In this document: positions 1 to 7,598 of the stretch, piece after piece | Position numbering within the stretch: position 1 is the first letter of the stretch | How the letters are laid out: each line of letters begins with the position of its first letter | Origin: Chloroflexota bacterium | GTDB taxonomy: Bacteria > Chloroflexota > Anaerolineae > Anaerolineales > Anaerolineaceae | NCBI GenBank assembly: GCA_016887485.1 | Contig: CP069394.1 | Coordinates: 1,550,001 to 1,614,000 of the forward strand | DNA: 64,000 bases | Reading direction: 5' to 3' | Notes under the pieces: model-generated | Database searches by the model: none | What the model was told of the DNA's origin: nothing | What the model saw: the letters and a program-made list of their open reading frames with translations, nothing else | Program-made: the position numbers and the translations under genes

Positions 1-1261
1 CGGTCTCAGCCATGGTCATCGGGGTCTGCTGCTGCAGCATGGTTTTATCCGCCTGGAACATATTGAAGTTGTGATAGCCGTGACCCAGCTCGTGGGCAAT
101 GGTCATCACCTGATCCAGCGTGCCATCAAAATTGCACAAGACCCGGGACTCTTTCACTGCCGGCACAGGCATACAGAATGCGCCGCCGCGCTTCCCGGAG
201 CGCTGCTCCGCGTCAATCCAGTTCTTATCAAAGGCGCCTTTGGCGAAATCACGCAGCTCGTCGGAGAAGGTGCCAAAATTCTTGAGGATAAATTCCCGGG
301 CCTCATCAAAACTGAAGGTCATCTCAGATTTGCCCACCGGGGCAAAAAGGTTCCACCAGGGCAGCGCTTCCTGACCAAAGCGGGCAGCCTTGGCCTTGAA
401 GTATCGGCGGAAGGTCGGGAAAGACTCTTCCATCGCTTCCATCATCGCTTCCAGGGTTTCCCGGTCAATCCGGGCTTGATCCAAAGGTTCCGCCAGGGCG
501 TCCACACGGTCACGATGGTCGTTGAGTGTATTCACCCAACCCTTGATCCCATTCATACATGCGGCCAGCGGCTCCTTCAGTTCTTCCCAGGCAGCCATCT
601 CGGCTTCATACGCCCTGCGGCGCACATTCTCATCCGGGTGCCCATGCAAGTTGATCAATGCAGGCATCGGCAGGGATTGGATCTCGCCATCCAGGTCAAA
701 ATCCACACTCTTTTGTGAGGTCACAGTCCCTTGCAGCTTTGACCACGCGTTTGCACCAGAAAGGCTCAGTTCTGTGGCAAGGACTTCTTCCTTCTCACTC
801 ATCAGATACTGGCTTTGTTCAGCAATTTCAGTAACTGGGAAAGTGTGCTCGCCGGCAGAATTGCCCAGGGCAAGTACCTCAGGCAGCTTGTCCTTGAAGG
901 TGCCCAACCAGGCTTCCAGCCCAACATTGACTTTTTGCAAGCCCACGATCACCTGATCAAACTTGGAATCGATCTGCAAAGCTTCCTTATTATAGGAATC
1001 GGTGGTTAAGAACGATTGAATATAGGCCCCTATGGTGATAGCCTTGAGCAGGATGGCATTCAACTTGTCCACCCCCGTGCTGATCGCCAGGTTGATTTCC
1101 TCATTTGGTGATCCAGGGGTAACTTTTTTCAGTTCTTCATCATAGACACGCTTAAGTTCAGCGCTGGCATCCTTCACCCAGGCAATATCAGCAGCTAATT
1201 CTGCAGAGCCCAGGCTAGTGTACACATTAGAGAGGTCCCAATGGGGAGGGGTTTTTGGCAT
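1..1261 (-). CDS. pepF: M3 family oligoendopeptidase (PepF-like), 3' end outside window
   Basis: Zinc metallopeptidase that would cleave short cytoplasmic peptides. Reading the minus strand from the ATG at 1261 gives about 420 residues before the window edge cuts the frame, so the C-terminal part is missing. The M3 zinc motif HELGH is at about residues 390-394, followed by GYHNFNM, as in oligoendopeptidase F proteins. The ATG at 1261 has a good ribosome binding site (AAGGAG, 6 bases upstream). A further in-frame ATG at 1279 lies before that site and is less likely. The active-site motif is clear; assignment to PepF rather than another M3 subgroup is by general resemblance. Confidence 0.85.
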   Translation of the reverse strand, partial: MPKTPPHWDLSNVYTSLGSAELAADIAWVKDASAELKRVYDEELKKVTPGSPNEEINLAISTGVDKLNAILLKAITIGAYIQSFLTTDSYNKEALQIDSKFDQVIVGLQKVNVGLEAWLGTFKDKLPEVLALGNSAGEHTFPVTEIAEQSQYLMSEKEEVLATELSLSGANAWSKLQGTVTSQKSVDFDLDGEIQSLPMPALINLHGHPDENVRRRAYEAEMAAWEELKEPLAACMNGIKGWVNTLNDHRDRVDALAEPLDQARIDRETLEAMMEAMEESFPTFRRYFKAKAARFGQEALPWWNLFAPVGKSEMTFSFDEAREFILKNFGTFSDELRDFAKGAFDKNWIDAEQRSGKRGGAFCMPVPAVKESRVLCNFDGTLDQVMTIAHELGHGYHNFNMFQADKTMLQQQTPMTMAET

Positions 1262-1435
1262 AAATTTCTCCTTTTCCATTCTTCAAAAAACCAAAGGTTC
1301 AATCGCCTCATTATAAGATAAAATCAGTTCCTACGTCCAGGCTGGCAAGCAAGAACCGCAAAAAGGTATAATAATCCCAAACTAATTACCAACACATTGA
1401 GTCAGCTCCGTGCAGCTGGCATCTGAAAGGATCGT

Positions 1436-1855
1436 ATGGCGTTTCGAATCACCTCTGAATGGCTCATTGACCTTCCCGACGATTTTGAAAAAAGGGTCGA
1501 GGAAGATAAACTGGTCTTTTGGAAAACAGGCATCACTATCATCATTGCGGCCTTCCGCATCTCTGAAGGCACGGATAAACTGGAACTGTTAAACCAGGTT
1601 CAAATTAAGATCCCCGAAAACGCACTGGAGAAACTGGTCTCTACTAAAGGGGAAATCGTCGGTCTGGGCTACACCCAACTTCAAAAGGTCCAGAATGAAA
1701 ATGACCGCCTCTCCCTCATCACCTTCACCGCCAGCGACACCTCCTTCTTACAGGTTGCCTTCTATCTCGACAACCCCAACGACCTGGATTGGGCCAAGAA
1801 AGTCTGGGAGAAGATCATCTTCCTGCCCCAAAACGAGGAAGCTGCCCAGGAATAG
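1436..1855 (+). CDS. hypothetical protein, 139 aa
   Basis: I do not recognise a family. The product is a small soluble mixed alpha/beta-looking protein with no signal peptide or membrane segment. It is rich in short hydrophobic strands (for example the ITIIIAAF stretch near residue 33) and ends in an acidic tail. The start is supported by AAAGGA four bases before the ATG. A TATAAT box lies at 1367-1372, about 65 bases upstream. It stands alone between the divergent M3 peptidase gene and the GIN-domain gene. Confidence 0.6.
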   Translation: MAFRITSEWLIDLPDDFEKRVEEDKLVFWKTGITIIIAAFRISEGTDKLELLNQVQIKIPENALEKLVSTKGEIVGLGYTQLQKVQNENDRLSLITFTASDTSFLQVAFYLDNPNDLDWAKKVWEKIIFLPQNEEAAQE

Positions 1856-1956
1856 CCTTCTCATGTGTAGGTTTATCAATAAAATAAATACGTAGCTTAA
1901 TTATATCAATAATCTTATTGTTTTTCATTAGTATTATCCAAAATGACTTTAATTTA

Positions 1957-1965
1957 TGCTATAAT
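1957..1965 (+). promoter_or_regulatory. extended -10 promoter (TGCTATAAT)
   Basis: TGC followed by a perfect TATAAT, about 55 bases before the GIN-domain gene at 2020. No good -35 is visible at 16-18 bases, so this would act as an extended -10 promoter. Confidence 0.4.
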
Positions 1966-2019
1966 CCATTTAGGATTATTTAAATCAAGGAATTAAGGTC
2001 AATAACGAAAGGAATTCTA

Positions 2020-2685
2020 ATGAAAACCGAGACACGCTCGATTGAAAGCTTCGACAAGATCAACTTCAAGGACTTCGGCACACTGATCCTGACCCAGGGG
2101 GAGCAGGAATCACTGACCATTGAAGCTGATGACGACCTGATGGACGACCTGATCTCAGAAGTCCGGGATGGCACCCTTTATCTTGGCATGGATGAAGATT
2201 GGATCTCCAGGATAGGCAAACTTGTCTCAACCGTATTCTCAACCTCCAACCATAAAGTGACCTACTATCTGACATTCGTCTCTCTTCAGAAGATCAACGC
2301 CAGCGGGAAGTGCAACCTGAAATGCGATTCCCTCAAGGCCGACACATTGAAGGTCAACATCTCCGGTTACGGCAATATGAATATCGATCAGCTGGAAGCC
2401 AACGCCGTAAAGATCAATATCAGCGGCCGGGGAGATGTCAAAGCGGCCGGCGCCGTTGAAGAACAGATAATTAATGTCTCCGGCTCCGGTGACTATCAAG
2501 CGCCTGATCTGAGCAGCCAAAACACCAAAATTTCAATCTCAGGCCAGGGTGACGCCACCCTGCGGGTGGAAGAAAGCCTGAATATTACCATTTCTGGCGT
2601 GGGTAATGTAAAATATTATGGAAGGCCCAAACTCCGCCAGGTGATTAGCGGCTTGGGCAAATCCAAAAGGATCGACGACGAATAA
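2020..2685 (+). CDS. GIN-domain (DUF2807) protein without signal peptide
   Basis: Belongs to the DUF2807 family (putative autotransporter adhesin head, GIN domain), which folds as a repetitive beta-solenoid. Seen here: an N-terminal segment of the type 'RSIESFDKINF...GTLILTQGEQESLTIEADD', then from about residue 90 repeated units of the form NISG-G---. Family members are normally exported, but this 221-residue copy starts directly at the domain with no signal peptide or lipobox. The lipoprotein copy at 38379 has one. Start chosen at the ATG with AAAGGA six bases upstream. A pentapeptide-repeat gene follows 27 bases downstream, so the two may be co-transcribed. Role unknown. Confidence 0.75.
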   Translation: MKTETRSIESFDKINFKDFGTLILTQGEQESLTIEADDDLMDDLISEVRDGTLYLGMDEDWISRIGKLVSTVFSTSNHKVTYYLTFVSLQKINASGKCNLKCDSLKADTLKVNISGYGNMNIDQLEANAVKINISGRGDVKAAGAVEEQIINVSGSGDYQAPDLSSQNTKISISGQGDATLRVEESLNITISGVGNVKYYGRPKLRQVISGLGKSKRIDDE

Positions 2686-2712
2686 AAAAGTGGATCACCA
2701 GAAAGGGGCCAA

Positions 2713-3381
2713 ATGTCAAACGAGTTCAAAATTGAAAGAAAAGCCTCAGATATATTCCATCCAAAATCGTCTGAAGAGGCCTGGCAGGCGATTAAGGAAA
2801 AACGCGACCTGACAGGTGCTGACCTGCAAGGGTTAAATCTGGAAGACCTCAATGCCAGCGGTGCAATTCTGCGCAAGACCAACCTGAAAGGGCTAACCCT
2901 CACCCACGGGCTGCTGACGAACCCGAACTTCTATCGCTCTGCGGCTCACCAGGCGAACTTCCAGCATACCGTCATGCTCAATCCCGATCTTGTCCGGGCG
3001 GATTTCCTTGGCGCTGATTTTAGCGACGGTGGCCTGATCGGTGCAGATGCGCGCGAAGCTCAGTTTATGAATGCCAACCTTCGAAATGCCGGCTTGATTG
3101 GCGGCGATTACAGCCAAACGGATTTTACAGGCGCCACTCTGGCCAATGCCTGGCTGACGGGGATCAATGTGGAAGGTGCAAACTTCACCGGTGTGGACAC
3201 CACCGGCACCAGAGCCTATGGGATCGACTGGTCAACAGCCAAAGTGCCGCCAGCCATCCTGCCTGCCCCAATCATCCAACTGCCCAAATGGGCCTGGGCT
3301 GCCCTGGCAGGCAGCGTCATTGGAGTGATTGGCGTGCTGATCTATTCCATTTCCCGCCGCCAACACAAATCCGCAGCCTAG
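2713..3381 (+). CDS. pentapeptide-repeat protein with C-terminal membrane anchor
   Basis: A 222-residue protein with tandem A(D/N)LxX pentapeptides from about residue 32 to 165 (for example GADLQGLNLEDLNASGA and ADFLGADFSDGGLIGADA). These fold as a right-handed four-sided beta-helix. A single hydrophobic segment near residues 193-212 (AWAALAGSVIGVIGVLIYSI), followed by basic residues, predicts a tail anchor with the repeats in the cytoplasm. Pentapeptide proteins serve many roles (scaffolds, gyrase mimics); nothing here points to one. AAAGGGG precedes the ATG. The gene ends just before a strong bidirectional terminator. Confidence 0.8.
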   Translation: MSNEFKIERKASDIFHPKSSEEAWQAIKEKRDLTGADLQGLNLEDLNASGAILRKTNLKGLTLTHGLLTNPNFYRSAAHQANFQHTVMLNPDLVRADFLGADFSDGGLIGADAREAQFMNANLRNAGLIGGDYSQTDFTGATLANAWLTGINVEGANFTGVDTTGTRAYGIDWSTAKVPPAILPAPIIQLPKWAWAALAGSVIGVIGVLIYSISRRQHKSAA

Positions 3382-3403
3382 TGGATTTGGAAACAATAAA
3401 AAT

Positions 3404-3436
3404 ACCGGCTTTCCTCAATCAAGAAGGAAAGCCGGT
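3404..3436. terminator. bidirectional terminator hairpin
   Basis: Perfect 12-bp stem (ACCGGCTTTCCT / AGGAAAGCCGGT) with a 9-base loop, flanked by A-rich and T-rich bases. It lies between the convergent pentapeptide and HIT genes and can serve both. Confidence 0.8.
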
Positions 3437-3458
3437 TCTAATTTAATGAACATTCTCG

Positions 3459-3884
3459 CTAAAGGGAATCTACTGCCTGTTTGAGCTTGGTGGCAGTTTC
3501 ATGCAACTGCTGCCTGCCAGGCGTGGCCCGTTCATAGGATTCGAGATTGAGATTAAAGCCATCCTCTTCAAACCGCGGGAAGACATGCAAATGGACATGA
3601 CCCACATCCTGTCCGGCGGCTTTTCCATCCGCAATAAGCAAATTAACGCCCTCACAATGCAGCTCGCTGGCCCGTAAAGCCTTATCCATCAGCTGTCCGA
3701 CCCGCATCGTTTGAGCGGCGTCTTCCGGTGATAGCTCGACCAGCGATTCGGCATGCGCCTTCGGGACCACCAATACATGCCCCGGATTTATCGGCTGGAT
3801 ATCCAGAAATGCAATCGTTTTTTCATCTTCATAAACAACACTGGCCGGCAATTCCCCAGATGCTATTCTGCAGAATATACACAT
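3459..3884 (-). CDS. HIT family nucleotide hydrolase/transferase
   Basis: A 141-residue histidine-triad protein that would hydrolyse nucleoside phosphoramidates or dinucleoside polyphosphates. The triad HVHLHVF (His96, His98, His100) is intact, and CIFC at residues 2-5 matches the zinc-type N-terminus of many bacterial HIT proteins. Length fits the HinT-like subgroup. Start is the ATG at 3884, preceded by a GAGGTGA site. A second, longer HIT protein lies at 39762. The cellular substrate cannot be told from sequence. Confidence 0.9.
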   Translation of the reverse strand: MCIFCRIASGELPASVVYEDEKTIAFLDIQPINPGHVLVVPKAHAESLVELSPEDAAQTMRVGQLMDKALRASELHCEGVNLLIADGKAAGQDVGHVHLHVFPRFEEDGFNLNLESYERATPGRQQLHETATKLKQAVDSL

Positions 3885-4189
3885 TTTCTAATTCACCTCA
3901 AAATTTTTTCTTATAAAGTCTGCCTACTCGATTTTTCCTATTGATCTTTTTAATCGAGCATTAAATTAATTTATCACAGATTATTCCCAAATTAGAATAA
4001 GGAACAAAAAACAAAGATACAAATGCTTATTTGTCCATTTTAAACGATTTACATCCATATTGATGGTGTAGTCCTGTCATTTTTCAGCAGTAATCCATCA
4101 CCATCTCAAAATCCATGGGCTGGCGTGTATTACCCTGTAATCGAACAGGGTACTGTATCCTGATGTTAGTCATCCTTATTGAGGGAGAA
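3885..4189. other. 305-base intergenic region
   Basis: AT-rich spacer between two minus-strand genes. I see no coding frame. The only clear structure is a perfect 8-bp hairpin (TACCCTGT / ACAGGGTA, 4131-4152) about 40 bases beyond the stop of the LprI-like gene. It has no T-run, so it is a weak terminator or a 3' stabilising stem. The part next to 3885 should hold the HIT gene promoter, which I could not define. Confidence 0.4.
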
Positions 4190-4687
4190 TTAGTTTACTA
4201 CTTCAGTAGCGCAGATGGCATCAGTCTCGATATCACAATAAAGCTGGTTCAGATACTCCAGCCGTTCCATATTGGCATCCCGCAGACAAGTCTGCTCGTC
4301 AACGCCATCCTCGTCGGCATCGGCGTTCAAATCACTGAGAAGGTCACAATCTGCATCACGGGAATCTTCCCAGTTCATTTGGCTTTCAACCAACTTGATC
4401 CGAAGTTCCGAATCCGTCGTCAGGGCCAGAATATCTTCTAACTTTGAATCCAGCAAGGATTGAGAGGCCTCAACAGCCTGCGCAAGGCATGTCTGTTGGT
4501 CTTCAATGGAGTCATCTGAGCAATCTGGTACATCCACAACCGATTCAACCTGTGACACATTAGCCATATTGGATTGAATTGAGGCCGGATCATCAGTATT
4601 ATTGTTTTTCTGGGAAAAGAAAAAGGCACAACTCATTAACGTTGCGATGATCGTCAGAAAGGAAATGTTCTGCATATGGCGGCGCAT
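4190..4687 (-). CDS. secreted LprI-like (DUF1311) protein
   Basis: A 165-residue exported protein. The N-terminus (MRRHMQNISFLTIIATLMSC) is a basic stretch and hydrophobic core ending in a lipobox-like LMSC, so it may be a lipoprotein. The central part has the spaced cysteines and the pattern SQMNWEDSRDADC, which matches the LprI N-terminal domain family (DUF1311; 'W..YRDADC'). Some members inhibit lysozyme; many are uncharacterised. Start supported by AGGAG eight bases before the ATG at 4687. It is a single gene, divergent from sixA. Confidence 0.65.
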   Translation of the reverse strand: MRRHMQNISFLTIIATLMSCAFFFSQKNNNTDDPASIQSNMANVSQVESVVDVPDCSDDSIEDQQTCLAQAVEASQSLLDSKLEDILALTTDSELRIKLVESQMNWEDSRDADCDLLSDLNADADEDGVDEQTCLRDANMERLEYLNQLYCDIETDAICATEVVN

Positions 4688-5045
4688 GGTTAACTCTCCT
4701 AAACCAGATAGAGGCCCGCATTCCGCGTGCCTGTACCCGAGTTACTCCTATTGAGAGTCCGCCAACCAAAATTGATCATAAATATTGTTCCTAGGACGAT
4801 TCTATTCTGTAAAACCAGCCAAAAACAGCCTGGGCTGGAAATTGGATGTATTATAACCCTATTTTCGCAAAACCCAAAATGGCTAAAAGGGCACGCCCTG
4901 GGAAAAAGCCCACATGCTTTATGTAAAAACTGAGACACCATAAGGTTAATATCCCGTCAATATTTTCACCTGCAAATCATATCTTGATGAATCTATGATA
5001 TGATGTTTTTGAAATTTATGATTGCGTTTGTAAGGAGTTGTGTGG
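4688..5045. other. 358-base divergent intergenic region
   Basis: Separates the divergently transcribed LprI-like and sixA genes and so must hold both promoters. I found no pair of good -35 and -10 boxes. A weak 6-bp inverted repeat (CCAGCC 4815-4820 / GGCTGG 4833-4838) is the only structure. No coding frame is convincing. Confidence 0.35.
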
Positions 5046-5546
5046 ATGAAAACCCTTTTCCTAATGCGGCATGCGAAATCAAGTTGGAAAGATGACAGCC
5101 TTGAGGATCATGAACGACCGCTTAAGAAACGCGGGAAGAAAGATATCAAATTGATCGCAAAGGTAATGAAGAAAAGCGATCTAAAACCTGAGCTGATCAT
5201 CACATCTTCTGCGGTTCGTGCCAAGGAAACTGCCGAACTTTTAGCTGAAGCTCTCGGGTACAAAGGCAAGATCAACACCTCAGATGAACTTTATATGGGT
5301 GAACCCTCAGACTATTTGAAGATTCTGCAGGGCATCAAAGAAAAATATAATTCGGTGTTGTTTGTCGGTCACAACCCCGGACTCGAAGCCTATTTGCAAA
5401 TCATTGATGGTGAGATTGAATCCCTCCCCACCGGCGGTTTAGGTTACCTGATGTTGGCTGTGGATGAATGGGATGAAATTACCATTGAGACGATGGGTGA
5501 TTTGGTCGGTTTTTGGAAGCCCAAAGACCTCCGCGAAGACAAATAA
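5046..5546 (+). CDS. sixA: SixA-like phosphohistidine phosphatase
   Basis: Histidine-phosphatase (RHG) family protein of 166 residues, the size of SixA, which removes phosphate from phosphohistidine. Seen: the catalytic LMRHAKS at residues 6-12 (His9), the second-histidine motif VGHNPG (His near 109), and the short compact architecture of the SixA subgroup rather than phosphoglycerate mutase. The ATG at 5046 is chosen because AAGGAG at 5032-5037 is 8 bases away; the in-frame GTG at 5040 is too close. It has no histidine kinase or phosphotransfer neighbour, so its partner is unknown. Confidence 0.85.
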   Translation: MKTLFLMRHAKSSWKDDSLEDHERPLKKRGKKDIKLIAKVMKKSDLKPELIITSSAVRAKETAELLAEALGYKGKINTSDELYMGEPSDYLKILQGIKEKYNSVLFVGHNPGLEAYLQIIDGEIESLPTGGLGYLMLAVDEWDEITIETMGDLVGFWKPKDLREDK

Positions 5547-5572
5547 TCCCCCTTGTCACCCCCAAATAAAAC

Positions 5573-5597
5573 AAAAATCCCCAAAACGGGGATTTTT
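5573..5597 (+). terminator. rho-independent terminator after sixA
   Basis: Perfect 10-bp stem AAAAATCCCC / GGGGATTTTT with a 5-base loop, running into a T-rich tract. Confidence 0.85.
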
Positions 5598-5620
5598 TAT
5601 TTTTTCCAAATTTAAATTAA

Positions 5621-5648
5621 AAAGAGACGTTGTTTCCAACGTCTCTTT
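5621..5648. terminator. GAGACG-type terminator hairpin, copy 1
   Basis: Perfect 12-bp stem AAAGAGACGTTG / CAACGTCTCTTT with a TTTC loop, 23 bases beyond the end of the minus-strand decarboxylase operon. The core GAGACG/CGTCTC recurs in the hairpins at 39711 and 47992. Confidence 0.8.
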
Positions 5649-5670
5649 CATATATCTTGTGTTGTTACGA

Positions 5671-6789
5671 TTAGAGCATCCCATTCACCAGAGCCAGGAG
5701 CAGCCCACCGGCGATCACGCTGCCCAATTGACCGGCAGTGTTGGCGCCCATTGCGTGCATCAGGATAAAGTTCTCGAAATCCTCTTCCTGAGCCATCTTG
5801 GCTGAAAGCCGTCCGGCCATCGGGAAGGCGCTGATCCCACAAGCACCAATGAGAGGGTTGATCTTGTGCCCGCTCATCACAGACATCAACTTCCCAAACA
5901 GCAAACCCATCACCGTATCCAGAACAAAGGCGATCAGGCCCAGGCCCAGGATCATCAGGGTTTGGACATTTATGAATGATTCAGCCTTCATGGTTGCGCC
6001 GATCGCCAGGCCAAGGAACAGCGTGGAGATATTGATGATCTCGTTCTGCGCAGCCTTGCTCAACCGGTCCACCACTAAGCTTTCCCGCAGCAGGTTCCCC
6101 AGCATCAGCGATGCAATCAGGGGCGCCGCATCCGGGGCCACAAGGCTAACCACCAGGGTAACGAAGATCGGGAAAACCACCAGTGTCAACCGGGAGACTG
6201 GCTTTGGGGCATATTCCATCCGGATCATACGTTCCTTGCGGGTGGTCAGCAGTTTCATGATCGGCGGCTGAATGATCGGGATCAGACTCATATAAGAATA
6301 AGCTGCCACTGCAATCGGGCCCAGCATTTCCGGGGCCAGCTTGCTGCCCACAAAAATGGCCGTAGGACCATCAATCGCGCCAATCACGCCGATTGAAGCG
6401 GCCTGCGGCAGGTCAAAGCCCAACAGCAGGGCCAAAAGCAGCGTGCCGTAAATCCCGAATTGGCCCGCCGCGCCCAGCAGCACCATCTTGGGCTGAGCCA
6501 GCAGGGGACTGAAGTCGATCATAGCGCCAACGCCAACAAAGATCAGCAGCGGGAAAAGTTCAGTCTTTATCCCAGCCTCGTAGATCACCTTCATAAAGCC
6601 CACATCAGTGGACATGCCAATATTGGCCATAATACAGCCAAAGCCAATCGGCAACAATAGAACCGGTTCATATTCCTTGATCACTGCCAGAGCAATCAGG
6701 ACCAGACCCACCAGGATCATCACTGCATTGCCCCAGGTGAAATTGGTAAATCCCCGGGTTATTTCTTCGATCAAATAGGTAAAATCCAT
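5671..6789 (-). CDS. mmdB: sodium-pumping decarboxylase subunit beta (MmdB/OadB family)
   Basis: Integral membrane subunit that decarboxylates carboxybiotin and exports sodium ions. The 372-residue product has the family's many hydrophobic segments and conserved stretches such as GFGCIMANIG, GVGAMIDFSPLL and GAIDGPTAIFVGSKLAPEMLG, and ends in a C-terminal membrane region (HAMGANTAGQLGSVIAGG). It is the last gene of a four-gene operon (carboxyltransferase, gamma/delta subunit, biotin protein, beta), separated by 12 bases from the biotin carrier. Start is the ATG at 6789 with GGGGAG upstream. The Mmd rather than Oad name follows from the carboxyltransferase type; the sequence of this subunit alone does not separate them. 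Confidence 0.9.
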   Translation of the reverse strand: MDFTYLIEEITRGFTNFTWGNAVMILVGLVLIALAVIKEYEPVLLLPIGFGCIMANIGMSTDVGFMKVIYEAGIKTELFPLLIFVGVGAMIDFSPLLAQPKMVLLGAAGQFGIYGTLLLALLLGFDLPQAASIGVIGAIDGPTAIFVGSKLAPEMLGPIAVAAYSYMSLIPIIQPPIMKLLTTRKERMIRMEYAPKPVSRLTLVVFPIFVTLVVSLVAPDAAPLIASLMLGNLLRESLVVDRLSKAAQNEIINISTLFLGLAIGATMKAESFINVQTLMILGLGLIAFVLDTVMGLLFGKLMSVMSGHKINPLIGACGISAFPMAGRLSAKMAQEEDFENFILMHAMGANTAGQLGSVIAGGLLLALVNGML

Positions 6790-6801
6790 TGGCTCGCTCC
6801 C

Positions 6802-7227
6802 CTACCCACCGTAGGTCATCAGGACTTGCCCGTGGCTGACCTGATCGCCAACTGCTACCTCGACTGAGCCGATCACACCATCCCGTCCACTGCAAATGGC
6901 GTTTTTCATCTTCATTGCTTCCAGGGTGCAGAGTTCCTGCCCCTTGGTAACCTTATCGCCAGGCTTGACGGCAATCGCCACGATCACACCCGGCAGCGGT
7001 GCCACTAATGACGATCCGCCAGCATTTTGTGGTTTGGCAGGTGCCGCTGCGCTGGCGACCACCTGTTCAGGGGCTGCCATTGCCGGCGCTGATGCAGGTC
7101 CTGAGGTATCGGCTTCCGGCCAGACCTCAAAACGTTCACCATCAATCACGGCGATCACAGGCCGGGCATGGATATCTTCAACATCAACCTGGTAAGTTTG
7201 ACCATCTATCACGACTTTAATCATCAT
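6802..7227 (-). CDS. mmdC: biotin carrier subunit of the decarboxylase
   Basis: A 141-residue biotin carboxyl carrier. The C-terminal biotinyl domain holds EAMKM with Lys106 as the biotinylation site, inside the usual 'PLPGVIVAIAVKPGD...V..GQ' frame. The N-terminal 40 residues form a small strand-rich region, joined to the biotin domain by an Ala/Pro-rich flexible linker (about residues 42-70). Such linkers let the biotin arm swing between the carboxyltransferase and the membrane pump. It sits between the mmdD and mmdB genes with gaps of 15 and 12 bases, so coupled expression is expected. Confidence 0.92.
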   Translation of the reverse strand: MMIKVVIDGQTYQVDVEDIHARPVIAVIDGERFEVWPEADTSGPASAPAMAAPEQVVASAAAPAKPQNAGGSSLVAPLPGVIVAIAVKPGDKVTKGQELCTLEAMKMKNAICSGRDGVIGSVEVAVGDQVSHGQVLMTYGG

Positions 7228-7242
7228 GGAGTTTTCCTCTAT

Positions 7243-7587
7243 CTACTTTTCTTCCAGTTGCCGGGCACGGTGAACCGCCTGCCAGGGGCTTAGATTTCCC
7301 TGGTCACTCTGAGCAGCGCTTTGAAGTTTCCTGCCGCCGCTCATCGCCATCGCCAAAGACACAGCCACCGCCGCTGCGGCAGCTCGTCGCTGACCTTCTG
7401 CGTTTTCCAATTCAGGCTCCAGGGGTTCATCCGTCTGGGTTGGGAGCGATTCTTCGGTTGGCTTGCGCTTCTTTCCGGAGGTCACCCTCATCATCAGCGC
7501 CATCAACCCCCAAAGGAAGATGATGACGACGAACACCAAACCCATGCCAATACCGGTGATCAACAATCCTTGTTCAATAACAGTCAT
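7243..7587 (-). CDS. mmdD: OadG/MmdD-type small membrane subunit
   Basis: A 114-residue protein with one N-terminal membrane span (about residues 7-32), a charged Pro/Glu-rich linker and an Ala-rich helix, ending in SPWQAVHRARQLEEK. This is the architecture of the OadG (gamma) / MmdD (delta) subunit that holds the cytoplasmic carboxyltransferase to the membrane beta subunit. It starts 12 bases after the carboxyltransferase stop. Sequence conservation in this family is low, so the call relies on topology plus operon position. Confidence 0.8.
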   Translation of the reverse strand: MTVIEQGLLITGIGMGLVFVVIIFLWGLMALMMRVTSGKKRKPTEESLPTQTDEPLEPELENAEGQRRAAAAAVAVSLAMAMSGGRKLQSAAQSDQGNLSPWQAVHRARQLEEK

Positions 7588-7598
7588 TGAGTTCCCTC

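Noticed and set aside
4815-4838. CCAGCC/GGCTGG inverted repeat in the LprI-sixA spacer considered as an operator
   Set aside because: The arms are short, the loop is long, and no promoter elements lie next to it.
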